A stretch of 64,000 bases of DNA from Rhizopus sp. PT2906 (taxonomy: Eukaryota > Mucoromycota > Mucoromycetes > Mucorales > Rhizopodaceae), in assembly GCA_025529335.1 (NCBI GenBank), contig JAMYHX010000088.1, positions 1-64,000 on the forward strand, written 5' to 3'. Shown in pieces: positions 56,238 to 64,000 of the stretch (position 1 is its first letter; the number at the start of each line of letters is the position of its first letter). A model generated the notes under the pieces. That model ran no database searches. It saw only the letters and a program-made list of their open reading frames with translations, and was not told the origin of the DNA. Position numbers and translations under genes: made by a program.

Positions 56238-58014
56238 ATGTCAGGACAGAGCACACCTAATCTCTACAATGATTCATCTCTTTTATTACGAGCAAGAAAG
56301 AGTGATAGAGATCTTGTTGGTTATGATATAAAAGAAGATAAGAAACCTGTTTACGAAGTCATAGAAATGGGCGAAGTTGCCAAGTGGGATCCTAATGCAA
56401 AACAGAATAAACGAAAATGGAGTCTTCTTCAACACAAGGTATGAAATACAATACATATACATATAGTGTTAATGATATGGACAGCCTTATCTCGCATTGA
56501 TACTATGTATGCTCATATTTTTGGGATTTATCGTCAACACAAGGTTCCAAAGAAAAATACCGAATAGACACCAGTTATTTTTCAATGGCACTACTTATTT
56601 TGATACCACTGTCATACTATTGTCACTAGATGGGTTTAGAAATGATTATCTAGACAGAAAAGTAACACCAAATATAGAGAACATAGGTAGATACTAGATA
56701 CGATATCACACATATATTCTAAATATGCTCTCTCATAGGCAAAAGAGGCATTTCTGCTGAATATATGAACCCTTCTTTTCCTGTAAGCTCATATATGTAT
56801 AATCCTCCCCCCCTCATATTAACCATTAACATCATATCAGTCCATTACGTTTCCTAACCACTGGACATTAGTCACCGGACTTTACCCAGAAGCACACGGC
56901 ATTGTCGCAAATGAATTCTATGATCCTGCTTTGGGCCAATACTTTATTCACAAGAACGAGTCTATCAGCAGCGACCCTAAATGGTGGAAAGGCGAACCTA
57001 TCTGGATCACGAGTAAAAAACAAGGCAAGAAGTCTGCTGTTATTATGTGGCCAGGCTCCAACGTCAAGATAGACTCTCTTTCTCCAGATTACTATCAGCC
57101 TTACGCTAGAGAAATAACTGCACAAGACAAAATGGACACGGTGTTGAACTGGTTAGACTTACCTATGGATGAACGTCCTCAGTCCATATCAGTCTATATC
57201 CCACAAATTGACCAAAAGGGCCATGGTGGTGGACCCAATGGAGGACAGGTAAAAAAAAAAAAGAGAGAGACAATAGGAAAAGAAAGAGGAATGAATTAGT
57301 GAAAACTTTATAGTTGAACTCTGTTCTAACAGATATGGACAATGCCATTGGTTATCTACTGAAAGGATTAAAACAAAGAAATCTAGATTCGCATGTTCAT
57401 GTTGTGGTGGTAATATATATATATATATATATATATAAATGTCTTGTTTGAAAAAAAAAATAACTCTGGGAGGGTAGGTAAGTGATCATGGCATGGCTCC
57501 TTCTGATCCATCAAGATATATCTTTTATGACAAGATTTTATCGGATGAATCCCAATCTTATCTACGTCCAAGAGAAGCATGGCCACTACTCGGCCTTCGT
57601 CCCAGAGACGACGCTCCTGAACACATCATTGACCAGATCTATCACGAACTTCAGACATATACAGAAACTCATGATGATGTCCACTTTACGTTTTATCGCA
57701 GAGAGGAGATGCCTTCTCGGTTTCATTATAATGCCACAGAACGAATAGCGCCCATTGTGATAATACCCGATGTTGGCTACGCCATCATTCGCAGCACAGA
57801 TAAAAAAGCACCCAAAGGTATTCACGGATACGACAACTTGGCCCCGGAGATGAGAGCGATATTTGCTGCGACAGGTCCAAAGATCTCAGAGCATTACGGT
57901 AAAGGAACACGGTTAAGTCCGTTCTTTAATACTGAACTGTATGCCTTCCTGACAACCTTGCTTGATCTTGTTCCGGCACCTAACAATGCTACTCTAAATG
58001 GCATTTTAAAATAA
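56238..58014 (+). CDS. NPP-type nucleotide pyrophosphatase/phosphodiesterase
   Basis: Hydrolyses phosphodiester or pyrophosphate bonds of nucleotides outside the cytosol. Six exons (56238-56438, 56485-56686, 56739-56782, 56841-57248, 57314-57409, 57478-58014) give 495 residues. A cytoplasmic N-tail of about 67 residues is followed by one membrane span (PYLALILCMLIFLGFIVNT), a type II topology. Catalytic set: LLSLDGFR (metal Asp), FPSITFPNHWTLVTGLYPEAHGI (nucleophile Thr and metal Asn), IPQIDQKGHGGG (metal Asp/His), VVSDHGMA (Asp-His) and GIHGYDN (His). All metal ligands of the family are present. Substrate cannot be told. It shares a short promoter, with an A33 tract, with the minus-strand unknown gene. 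Confidence 0.94.
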
Positions 58015-58170
58015 AATTTAGATATGATTCAAAGGAAATGGTTTATTATTATTTAAAAAAAGAGAATTGCTGTACAAAAAGGGGGGAATATATAAAAATC
58101 ACTTTTTTCTTTCGATGCGACTATGCATATATAAATATGTATAAAGTATATGTACGCGAGATGTAGACTA

Positions 58171-58581
58171 TTAAGAACGTTCACCACGGAGACGACGAGC
58201 GAGTTGAATATCCTTGGGTTGAATAGTAACACGCTTGGCGTGGATAGCAGCCAAGTTAGTATCTTCAAAGAGAGAGACCAAGTAAGCTTCAGAGGCTTCT
58301 TGGAGGGCACCAATGGCAGAAGATTGGAAACGCAAGTCAGTCTTGAAGTCTTGAGCAATTTCACGAACAAGACGTTGGAAGGGGAGCTTACGGATCAAGA
58401 GTTCAGTGGACTTTTGGTAACGACGGATTTCACGAAGAGCGACAGTACCGGGTCTGTAACGATGAGGCTTCTTGACACCACCAGTAGAGGGAGCAGATTT
58501 ACGAGCAGCCTTGGTAGCCAATTGCTTACGAGGGGCCTTACCACCAGTGGATTTACGAGCAGTTTGCTTAGTACGAGCCAT
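58171..58581 (-). CDS. histone H3
   Basis: Intronless, 136 codons plus stop spacing typical of H3. Begins MARTKQTARKSTGGKAPRKQ and ends LARRLRGERS, with the ARKS context of Lys9 and the KKPHRYRPGT block. Forms the nucleosome core with H4. Divergent from H4 at 59174. Confidence 0.98.
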   Translation of the reverse strand: MARTKQTARKSTGGKAPRKQLATKAARKSAPSTGGVKKPHRYRPGTVALREIRRYQKSTELLIRKLPFQRLVREIAQDFKTDLRFQSSAIGALQEASEAYLVSLFEDTNLAAIHAKRVTIQPKDIQLARRLRGERS

Positions 58582-59110
58582 TTTGTATAATTTTTTCTTT
58601 TTTTAAAAAAGAGAGAAAAAAAAATATATATAAAAAAGGATCGAGTATTTATATGTTTGTCAAAAGTGGTCACACGAATGTGAATCTTGCCTTTTTGGGA
58701 CTACAATTGGGGTATTAATTTTTTTAAAGGTTTTTTTTTAAAAAAAAAAAAAAAGAAGAAGGGAGCACGAAACTTGTAAAAAACTACATTTTTTTTAAAA
58801 AATTTAAAAAAAAAGCAAAGAGATTTGGGAAAATGTAGTTTTTTTTATTGAAAATGTAAAAAAAAAATAAATAAATATGCTCGTTGTTTACGATTGCAGA
58901 GATCGACATGAACAAATCATATTTTATCAAGAATGCAACATTGATTATTTTACACTGCTTGTTTTTTAATTAACATGTAGTTTTTCTTTTTTTTAAAAAA
59001 AAAGTTTTTTTTGGCTGCGCGCGCAAAGAGAAATCAGAAAAAAAAAAACATGTATTTTTTTTTAAAAAAGTTAAAAAAGAATAGCGGCAATTCAAAGTTT
59101 GGACCAAATA
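58582..59110. other. H3-H4 divergent promoter
   Basis: 592 bases separate the start codons. Long A/T tracts fill most of it, with one G+C word (GCGCGC near 59018-59023) and the two TATA boxes. Confidence 0.7.
58646..58653 (-). promoter_or_regulatory. TATA box of histone H3
   Basis: TATAAATA on the minus strand, 72 bases (5' edge) before the H3 ATG. Confidence 0.75.
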
Positions 59111-59118
59111 TATAAATA
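59111..59118 (+). promoter_or_regulatory. TATA box of histone H4
   Basis: TATAAATA, 63 bases before the H4 ATG. Confidence 0.75.
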
Positions 59119-59173
59119 GAGGGCCACTCTTTTCATTTTTTGAGATTTTCTTTATTCCAAATTTAATATAACA

Positions 59174-59485
59174 ATGACTGGTCGTGGAAAAGGTGGTAAA
59201 GGTCTCGGAAAGGGCGGTGCCAAGCGTCATCGTAAGATTCTTCGTGATAACATTCAAGGTATTACCAAGCCTGCTATTCGTCGTCTTGCCCGTCGTGGTG
59301 GTGTCAAGCGTATCTCTGGTCTCATCTATGAAGAAACTCGTAACGTCTTGAAGACTTTCCTCGAAAACGTTATTCGTGATGCTGTTACTTATACTGAACA
59401 TGCCAAGAGAAAGACTGTTACCTCTTTGGATGTTGTCTATGCTCTCAAGAGACAAGGCCGTACCCTCTATGGTTTCGGTGGTTAA
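59174..59485 (+). CDS. histone H4
   Basis: 103 residues, intronless. Starts MTGRGKGGKGLGKGGAKRHR and ends TLYGFGG. The sequence is canonical. Strong C/T-ending codon bias. Confidence 0.99.
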   Translation: MTGRGKGGKGLGKGGAKRHRKILRDNIQGITKPAIRRLARRGGVKRISGLIYEETRNVLKTFLENVIRDAVTYTEHAKRKTVTSLDVVYALKRQGRTLYGFGG

Positions 59486-59811
59486 ATTATATAGTACATT
59501 TCATATATTCTTCATACCTTTTCTCTTTTTATTTCTTTCTCTTGTAAATATAATTCTTTCCACACAATAAATATTTTTATATATAAAAGTTCATCCAACA
59601 TGTGCTTCTCTTTCTTTTCCTTTTCTTTTTTTCCTTTATGAGTGAAACGACAAGAAAAGTATTTTTTAGACAACAATTAAACAAGACGATTCAATTATTT
59701 CCTTTTTCATTTGGTTATTTAACTGTAACTGCAAAGGGACTTAATTTTCCCTTATCTTTTATTACAACTCAACCTCATTTGCAATTAAAGAACGACTTGA
59801 AACTAATCACA
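59486..59811. other. H4 3' flank and possible 5' region of the unknown gene
   Basis: Short AT-rich spacer. From 59638 it is open in frame with the next gene but reads like untranslated leader. An AATAAA-like word occurs at 59566-59573. Confidence 0.5.
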
Positions 59812-60312
59812 ATGGGTGAAGAATTAAAACCATCTATTTCAACTCCCATCATCAGAACTACATTAAACCAAATAGAAACTTCAATATCAACACCTGTTCA
59901 CAGTCCTATCCGTAAAGCACCTCGTCCTTCAACTTCAGCACGTACACCTTCTGCAGCACCCATTCAAATAAAAAATAGCATATCGATACCACTACGACAT
60001 AAAAAGACACATCAAGAACAGAAAAGAGAGAGACAACATAAAATAGATGAAGACGAAGAAATGATAAAACCGGTGACGTTGGCTGAAAAAAGAGAAAGAC
60101 AGGCAAAGAGGGCATATCAAATAAAGACATGGAAAGTGAGAGAAGAAAGAGAAGCAAGAGAAGCGAGATCGTTATTAAGGAAAAGAATGATGAATGGACC
60201 CAAGAAAGAGACTGAAGTGACTGAACACGTTCAACAACAAAAGAAAAAGGGAGTTCGCTTTAATTTAAAAAAGAACAAAATTATTGAATTGACTAAAGAT
60301 GAAGAAGATTGA
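59812..60312 (+). CDS. basic protein of unknown function inside the histone cluster
   Basis: Intronless, 166 residues from MGEELKPSISTPI. The ATG at 59812 has a better context (ACAATGG) than an in-frame upstream ATG at 59638, which would add 58 residues of phenylalanine- and leucine-rich leader-like sequence. Middle: repeated Ser/Thr-Pro words (STPI, STPVHSPIRKAPRPS, RTPSAAP). C-terminal half: a highly charged helix (EKRERQAKRAYQIKTWKVRE then EREAREARSLLRKRM). Near the end, KKKGVRFNLKK contains KGVRF, a match to the RVxF docking motif of protein phosphatase 1. No family recognised; a chromatin- or mitosis-linked role is only a guess from the setting. Confidence 0.7.
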   Translation: MGEELKPSISTPIIRTTLNQIETSISTPVHSPIRKAPRPSTSARTPSAAPIQIKNSISIPLRHKKTHQEQKRERQHKIDEDEEMIKPVTLAEKRERQAKRAYQIKTWKVREEREAREARSLLRKRMMNGPKKETEVTEHVQQQKKKGVRFNLKKNKIIELTKDEED

Positions 60313-60426
60313 AGTGTATTATTTTTTATTTCAATAATAAAGCAAGGAATATATTTTCATTTGCAATGGAAATAGTGTATGTACAAAAAAATATATAGAA
60401 TAGTATGTGTATGAATATGAATTAAT

Positions 60427-60822
60427 TTAGAGTTCTTGAGAAGCACCAGCCTTCTTTGACTTGGTAGGCAATAAGGAAGCATGGATATTAGGAAGAACAC
60501 CACCTTGAGCAATGGTAACATGACCAAGAAGCTTGTTCAATTCTTCATCATTACGGATGGCCAATTGAAGGTGACGAGGGATGATACGAGACTTCTTGTT
60601 ATCACGAGCAGCGTTACCAGCTAATTCAAGAATTTCAGCAGCGAGGTATTCAAGAACGGCAGCAAGATAGACGGGAGCACCAGCACCAACACGTTGGGCA
60701 TAGTTACCACGACGGAGAAGACGGTGAATACGACCGACAGGGAATTGAAGACCGGCCTTGGAAGAACGGGTTTGGGACTTGGAGCCAGCTGCAGATTTAC
60801 CACCAGATTTACCACCAGACAT
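60427..60822 (-). CDS. histone H2A with SQEL C-terminus
   Basis: 131 residues, intronless, beginning MSGGKSGGKSAAGSKSQTRS with the H2A core VGRIHRLLRRGNYAQRVGAG. The tail ends KKAGASQEL: the SQ(E/D)-phi motif phosphorylated by Mec1/ATR-Tel1/ATM kinases at DNA breaks, as is usual for the fungal main H2A. Confidence 0.98.
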   Translation of the reverse strand: MSGGKSGGKSAAGSKSQTRSSKAGLQFPVGRIHRLLRRGNYAQRVGAGAPVYLAAVLEYLAAEILELAGNAARDNKKSRIIPRHLQLAIRNDEELNKLLGHVTIAQGGVLPNIHASLLPTKSKKAGASQEL

Positions 60823-60884
60823 TGTTATTATATGTTATTCTTTGTTTTTGAAATTAGGAAAAAAAATCAAAAAACAAGAGTGGC

Positions 60885-60892
60885 TATTTATA
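60885..60892 (-). promoter_or_regulatory. TATA box of histone H2A
   Basis: TATAAATA on the minus strand, 70 bases (5' edge) before the H2A ATG. Confidence 0.75.
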
Positions 60893-61226
60893 TGAAAAAT
60901 AATTTCAATCTCAGCACCATCATCCACACCTTGTTTGTCTGGAGAAAAAAAAAAACAAAAAGGTTCTCCAACAAACACCAAAAAATTTTATTCCATGAAT
61001 TGACTTGTTTTGCTCTATCCACGCGATAAAACGTGTTTAATCGCGCGTTTTACTTGTATTTTTTTACTTTTATTGTTTATTTGTTTTTTAACCCAGGATA
61101 TCCTTTTTTGGAAATTTGTAGTAGAGTTGCAGATTTTTTTTTATTGTTTTTTTTTTTTTTTTTCGAGAAAAAAAAAGGATAATTTAACTTGGTATCACAG
61201 TCACACAAATACGCTTGAATTAACAG
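60893..61226. other. H2A-H2B divergent promoter
   Basis: 466 bases between start codons, mostly A/T tracts, with the near-palindrome around ACGTGTTTAATCGCGCG (61029-61045) as the only G+C-rich element. Confidence 0.6.
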
Positions 61227-61234
61227 TATATAAA
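61227..61234 (+). promoter_or_regulatory. TATA box of histone H2B
   Basis: TATATAAA, 62 bases before the H2B ATG. Confidence 0.75.
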
Positions 61235-61288
61235 CAAGTGATCTTTTTTTTTTTTCTCTCCTTTTTATCATTCATCACATATATCATC

Positions 61289-61648
61289 ATGGCTCCTAAA
61301 GAATCTACCTCTGCTCCCGCTGCTGCCCCCAAGGCCAAGACTGGTGACAAGAAGAAGAGACTTGCTCGTCGTGAGACTTACTCTTCTTACATCTACAAGG
61401 TCTTAAAGCAAGTTCACCCTGATACTGGTATCTCCAACAAGGCCATGTCTATCTTGAACTCTTTTGTCAATGATATCTTTGAACGTATTGCTACTGAAGC
61501 CTCCAAGTTGGCTGCTTACAACAAGCGTTCCACCATCTCTTCTCGTGAAATTCAAACTGCTGTTCGTCTCATTCTTCCTGGTGAACTCGCCAAGCACGCT
61601 GTCTCTGAAGGTACCAAGGCTGTCACCAAATACACCAGTTCCAAATAA
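61289..61648 (+). CDS. histone H2B
   Basis: 119 residues, intronless, start MAPKESTSAPAAAPKAKTGD. The core reads YSSYIYKVLKQVHPDTGISN and the end KAVTKYTSSK carries the ubiquitinated Lys region. A longer frame starting at 61010 is 5' flank, not protein. Confidence 0.98.
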   Translation: MAPKESTSAPAAAPKAKTGDKKKRLARRETYSSYIYKVLKQVHPDTGISNKAMSILNSFVNDIFERIATEASKLAAYNKRSTISSREIQTAVRLILPGELAKHAVSEGTKAVTKYTSSK

Positions 61649-62162
61649 GTTATTTAAATCAATCAAACAAACTCTTTGCGCATATACTATTTCAATTCCA
61701 TGTCAATGCTTTTTTATATTGTACAGAAAAACCTCTATTCAAAATATTTATTTTGATATCCCTTTTTAATATTAATAAAGTCCATTAAAAATGTATATAA
61801 AAATTGATAACAAAATCATTGTGTGTGTGTATATGTTTTTCATTATTTTATTCATTATTTCAGAATCGTTGTCACTGCTTCTTGATCATATTTTACTCGA
61901 GTGAAAATCTATACACAATTTGTTTCATTTAAAAATTAACCTTTATTTCTCTAGATCCACATTAATCTCGGGAGTAGCATGATAAAAATAACCACAATGT
62001 AATGTAAGCAAACCAACAATTATGAAAAGACTTATACATTCAAACATATAGGCCAAAAAACACAAAAACAAACGCAAAAATCACGTGCTGTCCGGGGTTC
62101 GGCAATTTCCGGTCCGGAAATAGCACTTCTTGTAAAATTTTGCATTCACAATTTTCATGGAA
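61649..62162. other. intergenic between H2B and tRNA
   Basis: AT-rich. It contains a short palindrome TTTCCGGTCCGGAAA (about 62107-62121) some 40 bases before the tRNA, the only G+C-rich island. Confidence 0.6.
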
Positions 62163-62233
62163 GCGCGGATGGTTAAGTGGTATAATCTTCGCCTGCCACG
62201 CGAAGGGCCCGGGTTCGATTCCCGGTTCGCGCA
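62163..62233 (+). tRNA. tRNA-Gly (anticodon GCC)
   Basis: 71 bases, no intron. Acceptor GCGCGGA pairs with TTCGCGC (one G-T), discriminator A. Anticodon stem TTCGC/GCGAA with loop CTGCCAC gives anticodon GCC. T-arm CCGGGTTCGATTCCCGG. No encoded CCA. A T-run follows at 62238-62247 as the Pol III terminator. Confidence 0.97.
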
Positions 62234-62237
62234 GTTC

Positions 62238-62247
62238 CTTTTTTTTT
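62238..62247 (+). terminator. Pol III T-run terminator
   Basis: Ten T five bases after the tRNA discriminator. Confidence 0.8.
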
Positions 62248-62569
62248 TCTTGATTAATTCCTATTGTTTTGTTATTTTAAGCAAGTTGCAACGTTTTACT
62301 CGCAAAAACTCAATCATTTTGACTTAAAAGCTGACTCATTCGGCTTCAATTTGATGATTTTTTTCTTGGGCTTTTAATTGCTTTTTTTTATCAGGTACTT
62401 GCATCAATTCAATGATTGATTAGTTTTTTCATTGTTGTTTATTTCAATTGAGTCATTAATTATATTTCAAATAAACTTTATTATTGCAAATCATTTGTTA
62501 TTATTTACACTGTAACTCTAACGACGCTGAAAATGGCAACTCTGTACCATTCAACCCTGACAACCTTAG

Positions 62570-62617
62570 TTGTTAAATTAACCTTAGTTGATTTATCAAC
62601 TAAGGTTAATTTAACAA
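62570..62617. repeat. perfect 22-bp inverted repeat, 4-base loop
   Basis: Left arm (TTGTTAAATTAACCTTAGTT then GA, 62570-62591) and its exact reverse complement (62596-62617) flank TTTA. The word AACCTTAGTTG also occurs directly repeated just to the left (62562-62572 and 62580-62590). Confidence 0.95.
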
Positions 62618-64000
62618 CAGCAGTTGATTTTAAGAAAAGGAAACGCCAACAAAAAAAAAAAACAAAAAAAACAAAAAAAACAATCAATTCACCTTTTATT
62701 TTATTTTATCTTTTACAATAAACAGGCAACCTTTTGGTTATAAAAGTTCCTGATCTCTTTTTATCTTTTACTTTACTTTACAGTTTGATCAACTTTAAAA
62801 GATTTGGTGGTCACTTCAAGCACCTAAGCTTATAAATCTCAAGAAAAACTCTCTTAACAACATCACTTCACTCTACAAGGGTAGAAAAATAACAACACAA
62901 ATGATTTTGAATTAATTGAAACAAAGCAATACTTTACTTGATCTATCAATAAACATATACAAACAAACTAAGCAGCAGCATTACCTACTTAGCCTTATAA
63001 ACTAAACTACATGTAAATCAAATTTACAATGAATGTATTTTTAAAAGGAACACATAACTTACTTAACCACCAACAAAAGTAAATCATGTCAAATAGACTT
63101 TATAAGCTCTTTTGAATTGATTAGTATACGATTGTTGTTGTTAAAACCATAATTTATGATTGTAACATAAAATAAGTTGCTTCATTCGTAGACATTTTGA
63201 ACTATAAAGCACGTAGTAAGAGTATATTTGCAATAACATAAGCTCGTTTAAAAGAATGCAAATGGTTTCTGTGAATGCTTGTAATTTGATTGTTCTTTTT
63301 TCTTTTTGTAACAGAATCTATCTATTATAGACAAGCATTACAGATTATAAAGCTTGGTAGTGTAAAATTAGTATTGATTAATTGTGCCTTTTATTATACA
63401 TTTTTTTTTATTCTTTCTACATATACGTGATATTATATGAATAAACAACGCCATATTATGCAATATAAAAAGCCAAGTTATCTAATGAGCAACATTCATA
63501 ACATGTAGCCTATTTAATTAACCTTCAACGAGGGATTCATAACTTGCATATGGAATATTATCCCAATCTAAAGAACCATTGCGTGATTTAAACCAGAAGA
63601 AGAGTAATTACTTTTTAGATCTAAAGCTTCTTCGTACACCATCATCTTTTAATACCATTCTAACTTTTCTCGCTATAATTTACCCTTTCCATCGTATCTA
63701 TATTTTCACCAACTATAAAGCATTTTTACCTTTACGCCACGGATGAACACTTCTTTCCAAAGTTCTAACGATTCTGTTTTGTGAGAGTCAGGCTAAAGGT
63801 ATTGCTTTCCCTTTTTTGAAAAATATTGCCTGATTGGATTATGTGCACACAAGGTGCATTATTTAGAGCATCTGAACTTGTAATTCAAAAGAACAGCCGT
63901 ATTATTCTTTTTATACTTTACAAGATTATTCACAGTTATCATAGTATATGCCATAAGAGGCGGTTTTGTTCTTTAGTTGGTAACAAAGAAAGTGTAACTG
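62618..64000. other. AT-rich right end, no firm gene
   Basis: Mostly noncoding. A minus frame at 63518-63607 ends in a protein-like KSRNGSLDWDNIPYASYESL and a stop. Further right (63620-63780) another minus frame shows ESLELWKEVFIRGV with three stops nearby, suggesting a decayed coding sequence. The window ends without a further gene. Confidence 0.4.

Noticed and set aside
61010..61288. N-terminal extension of histone H2B to a 212-residue ORF
   Set aside because: The added 93 residues are F/L-rich translation of the A/T promoter, and contain the TATA box and leader.
1..64000. CRISPR arrays, rRNA operons, insertion sequences or prokaryotic operons
   Set aside because: No regularly spaced repeats and no rRNA-like stretches; introns and TATA promoters show a eukaryotic nuclear region.

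Overview
The window is nuclear DNA of a filamentous fungus, most probably an early-diverging one of the Mucorales type (Mucor/Rhizopus/Parasitella relatives). The grounds are AT-rich spacers, many short GT-AG introns of about 35-75 nt, chitin deacetylase, a fungal septin, fungal-type PKC with HR1, C2 and C1 domains, and an all-fungal set of single-copy housekeeping genes. The genus cannot be fixed from sequence alone. Nothing looks bacterial, viral or organellar.

Layout, left to right. 0.7-1.9 kb: a DNAJC17/Cwf23-type J-protein with an RRM (minus). 2.0-6.5 kb: a gene-poor stretch with small zinc-binding open frames and decayed coding sequence. 6.6-7.4 kb: translation factor eIF6 (minus). 7.6-8.8 kb: a decayed, probably transposon-derived coding region. 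9.5-13.9 kb: protein kinase C, then the RNase P/MRP subunit Pop4 (both plus). 14.0-16.2 kb: dipeptidyl peptidase III (minus), divergent from a USP8/Doa4-like deubiquitinase at 17.1-20.4 kb (plus). 21.0-22.0 kb: an intronless homeodomain factor (minus) with a long 5' spacer. 24.6-27.5 kb: a Glo3/ArfGAP2-type ArfGAP and mitochondrial Tim21 (plus). 27.6-29.4 kb: a Cdc3-type septin (minus). 29.8-31.0 kb: a small basic protein, then a TnpB/Fanzor-like relic. 31.4-35.3 kb: hexokinase and an SS18-family polyQ protein (minus).

35.7-43.0 kb (all plus): an SLC2A13-like inositol transporter with a cysteine-rich loop, RNA polymerase I subunit RPA135 and a chitin deacetylase. 43.4-44.9 kb: RNA polymerase III subunit Rpc37 and a tiny Cys-rich gene (minus). 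46.7 kb: highly expressed-type GAPDH (plus). 48.1-56.1 kb (all minus): peroxisomal SCPx-type thiolase, an Iml2/TTC39 protein, Rrp7, a zinc-ribbon plus J-domain Caj1/Djp1-type chaperone, and a 157-residue four-exon gene of unknown family that needs spliced reading to be seen. 56.2-58.0 kb: a type II membrane NPP phosphodiesterase (plus). 58.2-61.6 kb: a complete core histone cluster, H3/H4 and H2A/H2B as two divergent pairs with an unknown basic protein gene between them. 62.16 kb: tRNA-Gly(GCC), followed by a perfect 22-bp foldback and AT-rich DNA to the end.

The genes are mostly unrelated housekeeping functions. The exceptions are the histone cluster (shared divergent promoters with matched TATA positions) and some loose themes: ribosome and polymerase biogenesis (eIF6, Rrp7, RPA135, Rpc37, Pop4) and membrane trafficking and cell polarity (PKC, septin, ArfGAP, USP8-like). 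Exon structures were worked out by eye from reading frame and splice signals. For most multi-exon genes the exon lengths sum to a whole number of codons; the boundaries are inferences, not transcript data.
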